Source: Alliaria petiolata
Taxonomy: Eukaryota; Streptophyta; Magnoliopsida; Brassicales; Brassicaceae
Direction: 5' to 3'
Assembly (NCBI GenBank): GCA_020283515.1
Contig: JAHZTW010000001.1
Span: forward strand, 170,094,291 to 170,158,290
DNA length: 64,000 nucleotides
The notes beneath the pieces are model-generated. The model saw only the letters and a list, made by a program, of their open reading frames with translations. It did not search any database and was not told the DNA's origin. Positions 1-9,921 of the stretch are shown here, piece by piece. The translations under genes and the position numbers were made by a program. Positions within the stretch are counted from its first letter, which is position 1. Each line of letters opens with the position of its first letter.

Positions 1-466
1 AAAAAATCAGATACTGGAAATGGGAATAGTATCACATTCGATAATAATAGGAATATCACTTGGAGTATCACATAGCCCATGCACCATACGTCCTCTCCTC
101 GTCGCTCTTTCCTTCCACCAATTCTTCGAAGGTTTCGCCCTCGGTGGCTGCGTCGCAGAGGCCAGACTAACCCCGCGCGGATCTGCCATGATGGCTTTCT
201 TCTTCGCGGTCACTACTCCGATCGGTGTGGCCGTGGGAACAGCCATTGCCTCGTCTTACAACTCCTACAGCGTTGCGGCTTTGGTGGCTGAAGGAGTGCT
301 CGATTCTCTCTCTGCGGGGATACTTGTCTACATGGCGCTTGTGGATCTGATCGCTGCGGATTTCTTGAGCAAGAAGATGAGTGTTGATTTTAAACTTCAG
401 ATTGTGTCTTATTGCTTTTTGTTCCTTGGAGCTGGTATGATGTCTGCTCTCGCTATCTGGGCTTGA
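1..466 (+). CDS. ZIP9: ZIP-family zinc/iron transporter, C-terminal part (ZIP9-like)
   Basis: Only the last exon is present; the frame is open from position 2 and the gene begins left of the window. It encodes about 154 residues ending in the usual ZIP C-terminus LAIWA. ZIP proteins carry Zn2+ or related divalent cations across membranes into the cytosol. The two metal-path helices are visible: the TM4 signature with its HS pair (GIVSHSIIIGISLGVS) and the TM5 signature HQFFEG. Three more hydrophobic segments follow, matching TM6 to TM8. The neighbour GLDP1 is the expected one for Arabidopsis ZIP9 (At4g33020), so the paralog call rests on synteny as well as sequence. ZIP4 or another close paralog is less likely. 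No break is seen in this part. Confidence 0.9.
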   Translation, partial: KNQILEMGIVSHSIIIGISLGVSHSPCTIRPLLVALSFHQFFEGFALGGCVAEARLTPRGSAMMAFFFAVTTPIGVAVGTAIASSYNSYSVAALVAEGVLDSLSAGILVYMALVDLIAADFLSKKMSVDFKLQIVSYCFLFLGAGMMSALAIWA

Positions 467-1196
467 GCTTTTTCACTTCATTTTAAAGATAAATCAAAGT
501 TTTTGTTATCTCGTAACAAAACATATATACATATATTTTTAAATTTAAGTATATCTTTGTGTGTTTGGAAATTGTATCCATGAGTTATATATGACTTATG
601 AGGTGTTGGTGTTTGTTGTGATTTATTTACGAATGTCATAATCGGACTAAACTTGTTTGTTATTTGGTCTATACACTATACGGTTCATATGACGCGGAAA
701 TGTGCAAAAAATAATAAATTTGGCAAAGTCAAAATTACTTGTCGCGATAGCAAATTTCCACCGTCCGATCTTTCATAAACTTTTTTAGCTGCAGGTAGCC
801 TGGTCCAAATATAAATTAGGTTTTACATGCAACTCAAATCTGGCAAATATCCCACGACTAACGTTTTAAACCTTGGTGTGTAATAGGACGAAAGATTCGA
901 GAGCTAATCTTTCTCATCGATAAGTTTTTAGGTTGAAGGTTTTATTTAACTTTTGATTTGATTAATAATATATAGACATTAGAGTTTGTCTCTTTTCAAC
1001 TACAAATTTCTTTATTTTGTAGTATTTGGAATATTCCTATCAATATTTGTGCTATACGTCATGTACTCTCTTGCTATATATGACTATTCCGGCCCCAAAA
1101 AAAAAATGGATGCATGATAGGAAAAGATTCACGAGAGTGTATATACACCTGGATTTGTTAGCTCTGGGCTCTGTTGTTGGGTCGCCATAGATAATA

Positions 1197-1345
1197 CTCC
1201 CTCTGTTTACATTTAATTGTCATTTGGTTTAATTGTCATTTGGATAAAATGTATCTGGATGTATTAAACTTAAAACACATCCAGATACATACAGTTTTTT
1301 CTAGATACGTTTTTCAGAACGACAATTAAATGTAAACAGAGAGAG
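1197..1345. mobile_element. Stowaway-like MITE, 149 bp
   Basis: The ends form a terminal inverted repeat: CTCCCTCTGTTTACATTTAA on the left is matched by its near-perfect complement on the right, ending CAGAGAGAG. The element is flanked by TA on both sides (1195-1196 and 1346-1347), the target duplication of Tc1/mariner elements. The start CTCCCTC is typical of plant Stowaway MITEs. It has no coding capacity. Confidence 0.85.
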
Positions 1346-2737
1346 TAGTAACTTAACCAAATGCATCTCGATTAGCGTCAATATTCTAAAATAAACGATA
1401 TACATATCTAGTTTCTTGCCAAATCCCAAAATCATATGGTGGTTGGTTAACTCAAGTCGACGTTTACAAAATCCAAGTAAGTAACGCTTCAAATGATATC
1501 CGAACTTACCACGGCCATCCATTCATTAACCGCGCGTTACATCCTTCCATCATTTCGAACCTCAAACCTCATGGCACGTGTGGATGTTTTTGTGTTTCTG
1601 TTTTTTGGGTAAAAAGACCCAATAAATTTTGCTGAAAATATATATCACCTGGCTCTTTCGCAACCACATTATTTTCCTTGGATTCACATCAAAACCCAAG
1701 ATCGCTAGGTTCATGGCACCTATATTTCAGCAAGTGTTTTCATCTCCTTTTTAATTTTTCATTTTTGATCTAGGCCAAGAAAACAATTTCCTACCATATT
1801 CTAATCCTTTGTTTGGTACACAACAGTTTCTTCACCAAAATATAAAGGGATCAACATTTTTTTATTTGTAAACTCAAAGTTAACTTTTCCAAAAGGAATG
1901 AAACTCTTAAGATGATTTATTTCTCTTCAAGGGTCCAAATTGAGAATATTTCATTTTCTGTCGTATATTTTGGAGGACGATGGTTCCCATGTTGTATGAT
2001 GAACAAAGAGAACGAACCCTTTATTAATTATTTCCTAGTGGGGGAGATAAACTCTGTGTGAAACAGATTCCGCCACCAAATTTATCTTATTTTTTTTTTC
2101 ATGTGAACCAAAATAATTATAACTTCTTTGCCATATATTTTCTTTTTGTTGCTTTCTTTTGTGATTTGTTTGATAAAGGTGATAAACATTTTCGTCCACC
2201 GAATCCCAATCTCTTCCACTTCAGTTCCCTTCCTTTCAAATTTTATCTTCGGATTTCATTTACTGAATTTCCCGCAATTATGTATATAGTATATACTTCC
2301 TGTAATTCTCTTAAGTTTTTTTTCCTGTATTATTTTTAAAATATTAGTTAGGCCAACAAAGTTAATGTAAATTCTATTTTTCGAACTTTTATCAGGAAAA
2401 TGCTAATTAGAACAAATAAAACTTAATTATTGATTAGGAAAAAATGGTGTATTGTTTGGAGAAAAAATGCTCGCAAGAAACAACTAATTAAGAGATGTCG
2501 GAGATCCAGTTTAATCATAAACAAATAGGAAAAATAAAATAAAATATGATTATCACAATATCGCACTATCGTTGATTATATTCGATACACGTGGAATCTG
2601 TATAAATGGTCCGATTCTTTTCACCAACCCCATCCGAGAGAGAGAGCCTTCACCATTTACAAGAGAAGAAAGAGATGCACGAAATTTGACGACTTTTTAA
2701 AATATTTTAAAAATATCCATTTTTCTTACATCTGTGG

Positions 2738-2747
2738 TATATATAAA
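2738..2747 (+). promoter_or_regulatory. Likely TATA box of GLDP1
   Basis: TATATATAAA lies about 215 bases upstream of the GLDP1 start codon. It is the best TATA match near the gene. The transcription start would then be near 2770, giving a leader of about 190 bases. This is inferred from sequence only. Confidence 0.45.
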
Positions 2748-2960
2748 CACACTTTTTCTTGGGACGTGATATACATTTTCTTTACAGAGTGACTCAGTGA
2801 GATACACATTTGCTGAATATACTCTCCCTCAAGATCCCGTCTTCCTTCTAACCTCTCCACCATCCTCCCCATCCATGGCGTAATAATAGAAAGACATCAT
2901 CTTTCTGCGTTTTCCGAGTGCATCCCATTTGCAATTTCCCATCTTTTCTTTTTCTAAATC

Positions 2961-5900
2961 ATGGAGCGCGCAAGGAGGCTTGCTTACAGAGGAATCGTGA
3001 GACGTCTCGTTAACGACGCGAAACGAAACCGTAACGGCGAAACCACCCCTCATGTCCCGTCGGTTGTTCCTCGCTCTCCGGCGAGGTATGTCTCTTCTCT
3101 TTCCCCTTTTCTCTCGAGCCGCCGATCCGTCAATCCGACGGCATTCGGCAATCTAGGGAGGCAGCAGCAGACGCGTTCGATCTCCGTCGAGGCTCTTAAA
3201 CCCGGCGATACTTTCCCGCGTCGCCACAACTCGGCAACACCAGATGAGCAAACCCACATGGCCAAATACTGTGGCTTCGATCATATCGATTCCCTCATCG
3301 ACGCAACAGTACCCAAATCCATCCGATTAGATTCGATGAAGTTCTCCAAATTCGACGGAGGGTTAACCGAGAGCCAGATGATTGAGCACATGGTCGGTTT
3401 AGCTTCGAAGAACAAGGTTTTCAAATCGTTTATCGGGATGGGATACTACAACACGCACGTCCCCACTGTGATTCTCCGCAACATCATGGAGAACCCGGCT
3501 TGGTACACTCAGTAAACTCCTTACCAAGCTGAGATCTCTCAGGGCCGTCTCGAATCGCTGCTCAATTTCCAGACAGTGATAACCGATCTCACAGGACTTC
3601 CCATGTCCAAAGCATCGCTGCTAGACGAAGGGACCGCGGCTGCGGAGGCAATGGCCATGTGTAACAACATTCAAAAGGGTAAAAAGAAGACCTTTGTGAT
3701 TGCTAGTAACTGACACCCTCAGACGATTGATGTTTGTAAAACTAGAGCTGATGGGTTTGATCTGAAAATCGTCACGGCTGATCTTAAGGAGATAGATTAT
3801 AGCTCTGGTGACGTATGTGGGGTTCTTGTTCAGTATCCTGGAACTGAAGGTGAAGTCTTGGATTATGCTGAGTTTGTCAAGAATGCTCATGCCAATGGTG
3901 TTAAGGTTGTGATGGCTACGGATATGTTGGCTTTGACGATGTTGAAACCTCCTGGTGAATTTGGGGCTGATATTGTGGTTGGTTCGGCTCAAAGGTTCGG
4001 TGTTCCAATGGGTTATGGTGGACCTCACGCTGCGTTCTTGGCTACTTCACAAGAGTATAAGAGAATGATGCCTGGAAGGATTATTGGTATCAGTGTTGAT
4101 TCTTCTGGAAAGCAAGCTCTGCGTATGGCGATGCAGACTAGAGAACAGCATATTAGGAGGGACAAAGCCACTAGCAACATCTGTACTGCTCAAGTAAATC
4201 ACTTCTTACAATCTGATTATTACTTGGTTTTCACTTTTCACGATTAGTTCGTTCAGATATTTAGATGACAGTTTCTTAGTATTTATCGTGGTAGATGACA
4301 GTTTCTTAGTATTTATCGTGGTGTCATCTTATACTAATCTCGTGTCCACCATGCTCATGTTGATTCATGATGATGAAAAATTCGTCTTTTCTTTTTCTTG
4401 CAGGCGTTGCTTGCCAACATGGCTGCCATGTATGCTGTTTACCATGGACCTGCAGGTCTAAAAGCTATTGCCCAACGCGTCCATGGTCTTGCTGGCATAT
4501 TTTCCTTAGGGCTGAAGAAACTCGGAGTTGCAGAAGTCCAAGATCTTCCCTACTTTGACACTGTAAAAATAAAGTGTTCGGATGCACATGCAATTGCTGA
4601 TGCAGCTGCCAAAAGCGAAATTAATCTGCGCGTTGTGGACTCCAACACTGTGAGTCTCCTTCGCTATGACCTTCAAAGGTTCTTATTTGTATTACCAAAT
4701 ACAAATCTGAAAAAATGGATGATTACTGAACATCTTTCAGATCACTGCTTCTTTTGACGAAACAACCACCTTGGATGATGTCGATAAACTTTTCAAAGTT
4801 TTTGCTTCTGGCAAGCCTGTGAGTGTTGTTCATTCCTCTTTTTGTTGTTTACTTATCAGTTCTGGGCTCATTGCATGAAATTTGATTATCTTCAAACTCT
4901 ACGATCAGGTTCAATTCACAGCTGAATCTCTGGCACCCGAGGTTCAAAATTCAATTCCTTCTAGCCTAACAAGAGAGAGCACTTATCTTACCCACCCAAT
5001 CTTCAACATGTATTATTCTCTTCTTTGAATCTTGAATGGTTTTATTGCTTGTGTATTATCAGTGTCTCATCTTTATTTTCCTTTTTGATTAGGTACCACA
5101 CAGAACATGAGTTGCTCAGGTACATCCACAAGTTACAGTCTAAGGATCTCTCACTGTGCCATAGCATGATTCCGTTGGGATCTTGTACGATGAAGTTAAA
5201 TGCAACAACTGAAATGATGCCAGTCACATGGCCAAGTTTCACTGACATTCACCCTTTTGCTCCTGTTGAACAAGCACAAGGTTATCAGGTGAGCCACTTT
5301 CTTTGATTCATCTGAGGTTTGATTTAGAAAAATTGAACAATGAAACTGATTTCTTGTCGGCATTTGTGTAGGAAATGTTCAACAATTTGGGTGATCTCTT
5401 GTGTACAATCACTGGGTTTGACTCTTTCTCGTTGCAACCAAATGCTGGTGCTGCTGGAGAGTATGCCGGGCTTATGGTTATCCGCGCATATCACATGGTA
5501 AAAGCTTATATCCTAAATCTTGATCTAAACATTTTACCTAAAAAATTTCTTTTCAATTGTATAAACTGAAAAACGAATAAATGAATGCATCATCCAGTCA
5601 AGAGGAGATCATCACAGAAATGTGTGTATCATACCTGTCTCTGCACATGGGACAAACCCTGCAAGCGCTGCTATGTGCGGGATGAAAATTATAACGGTTG
5701 GAACTGATGCTAAGGGAAATATCAACATCGAGGAGTTGAAAAAAGCTGCTGAAGCCAACAAAGACAACTTAGCCGCCCTCATGGTTACATACCCTTCAAC
5801 TCATGGAGTCTATGAAGAGGGTATCGACGAGATTTGCAATATAATACACGAAAATGGAGGACAAGTGTACATGGATGGTGCCAACATGAATGCACAGGTG

Positions 5901-7432
5901 AAAGATCTTAACAAAACAGCCAACAGTGATATCAGGTTTTGTCGAATTTGTAAGAGCATGGTGTTGGGTTCGTGTAGGTTGGTTTGACGAGCCCCGGTTT
6001 CATTGGAGCGGATGTGTGCCATCTCAATCTCCACAAGACCTTCTGTATTCCTCATGGAGGTGGTGGGCCTGGAATGGGTCCCATTGGTGTGAAGCAACAT
6101 TTAGCACCATTACTTCCTTCTCACCCTGTGGTTAGTCTTTGATCATTCATCACTTTTAATGTATCTTAGTGATTGGTGATGTAATCTCTTTCTTTTTCTT
6201 TGTTTTGAACTTGTTTTTCCTCCATTGCCATGTTTAAAGATACCCACTGGTGGTATCCCGCAACCCGAGAAGACAATACCGCTGGGTGCTATTTCCGCTG
6301 CACCGTGGGGATCTGCGCTTATCTTGCCAATATCATACACTTACATTGCCATGATGGGGTCTGGTGGACTCACTGATGCCTCAAAGATTGCAATTTTGAA
6401 TGCCAATTACATGGCAAAGCGTCTAGAGGTACCTTTACTTTTCTTTTCTTTTTTTGCAATCAAAAATTTGCTGGATGGGTCAAAGAGTAAAACAGAGAGT
6501 GCAATTTTTCGTGATTTGTGTTTACAGAAGCACTACCCAGTTCTATTCCGTGGTGTTAACGGAACGGTAGCACACGAATTCATCATAGACTTGAGAGGCT
6601 TCAAGGTACTAAAAATGTTGTGAGATTTAAATGAAAGTAATGTTGAATCTTTGTCTTGGGATGCAAATCATGAATAGATTCAAAGATTGCCTTTTTTTCC
6701 TTTTTTTTGTTTTAGAACACTGCTGGAATAGAACCAGAGGATGTGGCGAAACGGCTAATGGACTATGGATTCCATGGACCCACGATGTCTTGGCCTGTCC
6801 CTGGAACGCTTATGATCGAGCCGACCGAGAGTGAAAGCAAGGTATACAATATGAATATGCAAAACTCTTCTTGAGTCTGTATCTCTCAATGAATCAAAAC
6901 TTGATGAACCAAGTAATAAAAATGGGACGTTTGCAGGCGGAGTTAGACAGGTTCTGCGATGCTCTCATTTCGATCAGGGAAGAAATCGCACAGATTGAAA
7001 ACGGAAATGCAGATGTCCAGAACAACGTTCTCAAGGTAGTTTGAAAAAAGGAAACGCTAATTCTTTATTTCCATTAGTGTTGAAATTCATCAAAGTTGAG
7101 ATTTGGTTGTTTGGTGATCTCAGGGAGCTCCACATCCTCCATCGTTGCTAATGGCAGACGCATGGAAAAAGCCGTATTCCCGAGAGTACGCTGCTTTCCC
7201 TGCCCCGTGGCTCCGCTCCGCCAAGTTCTGGCCAACCACAGGTATTTTATAAAGATCATCCAAGATAGGATAGGGTCAACGTTTGGTTTTTCAGTTCAGT
7301 TCTTTTGGTTTCGAAAATCTGATTTGTGACAAATGTGGAACAGGGCGTGTGGACAATGTGTATGGAGACAGGAAGCTGGTGTGCACTCTCCTCCCAGACG
7401 AAGAACAAGTCGCAGCTGCAGTGTCAGCTTGA
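2961..7432 (+). pseudogene. GLDP1: Glycine decarboxylase P-protein (GLDP1), full length but with two in-frame stops
   Basis: The P-protein is the PLP-dependent subunit of the mitochondrial glycine cleavage system, central to photorespiration. Fourteen exons join cleanly: 2961-4193, 4404-4649, 4741-4818, 4909-5009, 5093-5288, 5372-5497, 5598-5897, 5978-6130, 6240-6428, 6528-6605, 6716-6841, 6937-7035, 7124-7241, 7344-7432. They give 1,043 codons, the normal length. The N-terminus is an Arg/Ser-rich mitochondrial presequence. The PLP lysine (LNLHKTF, about residue 780) and the Gly-rich loop HGGGGPGMGP are intact, and all splice sites are canonical. Two sense codons are replaced by stops in exon 1: TAA at 3513-3515 (codon 185, where Tyr is expected after PAWYTQ) and TGA at 3711-3713 (codon 251, where Cys is expected in SNCHPQ). 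There are no frameshifts. It could be a young pseudogene or carry base errors; as written it would give only 184 residues. Confidence 0.85.
4262..4321. repeat. 30-bp perfect tandem duplication in GLDP1 intron 1
   Basis: The unit beginning TAGATGACAGTTTCTTAGTA occurs twice back to back without a mismatch, so the duplication is recent. It lies in the first intron and leaves both splice sites alone. Confidence 0.9.
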
Positions 7433-8281
7433 TTTCACATTAATATGTGTTATGTGTCCCCTTTCTCTCCATTCTCTCTTCTCTCCCACACTCTGTCCAT
7501 AGTGTTCTCTTATTATACACTTTCTATCTCTTTCTTCCATAGCTGTAACGTTTCCATTAGAATGTTTTCTTGCGTACCACACATTCCTTCGCCTCCTTTG
7601 TTAATTTAATTCAATACACACAATATTCCACACATGACCAAAAAATATCAATTGTGTTATTGCTAATTCACTAATTGACTAATGATAAACACAGTACATG
7701 TTTTTTTTTTCTTTTTTCTAGGAAACTCGTTTAAAGGGGAGTCAAACAGTTCTTGATATTGAGTACCAATAGTATTTTGGGTTTATAGAATGACGTCGCA
7801 TTATTGATATCCGTATGGTGTGATTCCTCTAACTATAAATTTTCTAGGAAACTCGTTTAAAGGGGAGTCAAACAGTTCTTGATATCCGTATGGTGTGATT
7901 CCTCTAACTATAAATTTTCATGCCGCAACTTTTGAAAGTTCAGATAAATGTCTCTCTCTCTCTCTCTCTGTGATTGTAGATAACGCTTTTTTCATAATAT
8001 TCATTCTTATCTACAATCATTAGCCATGCGGCCCCAATTCCATTTGTTGTTGTTTATCCTTTCCACAGAAGATATGTCCATAGACGCAAGATAAATTAGA
8101 AATTAAAAAAATGCTACATTACTTTCAATGGAACAGTCTACAATTGGTTACTCACATTTTTGCTAACATCTAATAATCACCAACTAATTTGGGTAAAACA
8201 CATTAAAAACAAAAGCCCGGTTCCAATACGTATACCAAGCAGAAAAAAAGATTACTGGTGTTCCATGGACACGGTTCTGCA
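7433..8281. other. Spacer between convergent GLDP1 and CBL10
   Basis: This holds the 3' ends of both genes. It contains an imperfect tandem duplication (7715-7915, listed separately) and a short TC microsatellite near 7950-7968. No gene is seen. Confidence 0.8.
7715..7915. repeat. Tandem duplication, second copy with an internal 51-bp deletion
   Basis: The 126-bp copy at 7715-7840 is followed by a 75-bp copy at 7841-7915. The two match at both ends (TTTCTAGGAAACTCGTTTAA at the start, CTCTAACTATAAAT at the end). The missing 51 bp lie between two TTGATAT words in the longer copy, which points to a deletion between short direct repeats. Confidence 0.85.
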
Positions 8282-9921
8282 TCAGTCTTCAACCTCAGTG
8301 TTGAATATAAAACTTGGGAATGCCGTCGTCACATCCCTTCAAATTCAAACAGATATGTTGATGATCATAAAAGCAAAGGTTATCTCTTAGATGGAAAGGC
8401 TTAATCTAACAAAGAGACAATAATTTGGTACTTTAGGTAAGGAAGAGTCATATTCTTCAACAAGCTGGGATGCTTAAGCACATACGCCTTCCATTCCTCC
8501 TTGCTTATTTTACCGTCTTTGTCAGAATCTGCATCAGCAAATGTCTAGCAAAAACAAAGGCAGAGGGAACAACAACAAAGAAACCCATCTGCTAACTGAA
8601 AATTAACCAAATATGATTCATCACTAAGAGAGAGGATTCCAGATGCACTCACTTTATCAATAATCATGGTCAGAAGTTCATCAGAGAGCATCAAATCAGA
8701 TTCCTTCAGAATAGCAGCCACCATTTGTTGCACCTAATATTAACAACTTCAACTTGTTATTAAGCTCAGAAACACAGTTGCAACTCGCAATGGCACAGCA
8801 TTATTTACCTCTTCTCGCTCAATGAATCCGGTTTGTCTTAGATCATATAGCCTAAATGCAACTGCCACAGATTAGAAACATAAGCTTGAGACTCTATCCG
8901 TAGGTTGCTATATATTACTAGTAGGGACATTGGATTTTGTTTCCATGATCCTTACAGTCGATCTTCTCCTCGACCGGTGCATAGGGATGAAAGACACTCA
9001 ATGCATGGATGAATTCCTCAAACTCAATAACCCCATTCTTCTTTTCATCGAACAAATCAAAAACCTGCAAAACATCAAGTACACATATATAATCATAACT
9101 TTCATCTCAGCAAGTCCAAGAAACCATGAAAAGCTAATCCGTCTCTTCAAAGGAAGAGACACCTTCACATTTACTCACCCTATCAAGAAAGAGGTTCTCA
9201 CCATATGGAGCTTGGAACAGGGCCAGTCGAAGCTCTTCCTACAAACCAGGAATGTCAGTATTCTCACAATCATGTCATCAGAGGGAAATTTTAATGAGAA
9301 GACTGATCAGCTCAAGAGCAAACTATACGCTTCGAAAGAATTCACACACATAGAAGCGTCCACCTATGGCAATTCATCAACCGGATCTCCTTCACTAATA
9401 TCCCAGTGATTTCCACAAGAACAAAAAACTGACCTTGTGAATCAAGCCGTCATCAATAATCGAACAGCTCAGTTTCTTGAATAGCTCATACAAAGCTTCA
9501 ACTTCATTGACGGAAACTGCAAATAGATTCGAACCAAAGTTAAAAACTTTTGAGCTCCCAAACAGAGAAAACCCACATCGAGACATAGAGGGTGAAAACA
9601 AGAAAACCCACATCGAGATTCATGAGCAAGACGAGCCAGATCCGCGTGCTGACATATCTGAGGCGATCGGGTGCGGCAATCGAAGCATTGTCCGACGGTG
9701 GAGAAGATGAAATCAATAATGGCAAAGAAAGGTATGAAGACAGCGCAGATTTGCTCTCCAACTGTAAGAGAGCTCGATCTCTGTTTTACCAAAGGAATAC
9801 CCAAACATTACCAATCCAACAAAACCAACAAAGAGAGAAGAAAAGAGAAATCAAAACAAATGGGTAATGTCAAATCCGAGAAATTTACAGAGGAAACTTT
9901 CGGACAGTGTCCATGACTCAT
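8282..9921 (-). CDS. CBL10: Calcineurin B-like calcium sensor CBL10
   Basis: CBL10 is an EF-hand Ca2+ sensor that recruits CIPK kinases (notably SOS2/CIPK24) to membranes in salt tolerance. Nine exons on the minus strand join in frame: 9889-9921, 9612-9780, 9434-9516, 9179-9238, 8956-9064, 8809-8861, 8653-8733, 8432-8544, 8282-8336. They give 251 residues, close to Arabidopsis CBL10. The N-terminal hydrophobic helix GEQICAVFIPFFAIIDF, which marks CBL10 among CBLs, is present. EF-hand sequences follow (FDEKKNGVIEFEEF, DADSDKDGKISKEEW). The C-terminal FPSF motif, where CIPKs phosphorylate the Ser, is intact before the end NTEVED. The start is a 33-base mini-exon ending VSS. It was chosen because the next exon has no ATG and an in-frame stop lies upstream of its acceptor. 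The downstream frame is secure; the exact start is less so. Confidence 0.9.

Larger units (their letters stand above)
467..2960. other. Intergenic spacer between ZIP9 and GLDP1
   Basis: No gene is supported here. The spacer is AT-rich and holds one Stowaway-like MITE (1197-1345), listed separately. The last 250 bases contain the probable GLDP1 promoter and leader. Short open frames (for example 2058-2339) are rich in Phe and Leu and look like chance. Confidence 0.8.

Noticed and set aside
3711..3713. TGA at a Cys position in GLDP1 as a selenocysteine codon
   Set aside because: Land plants are not known to have the selenocysteine machinery, and a TAA lies upstream in the same frame.
9469..9804. 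CBL10 start at the non-ATG codon giving GIPLVKQRSSS
   Set aside because: It has no ATG; AAACAG just before AGATCG is a good acceptor, and a mini-exon with an ATG fits upstream.
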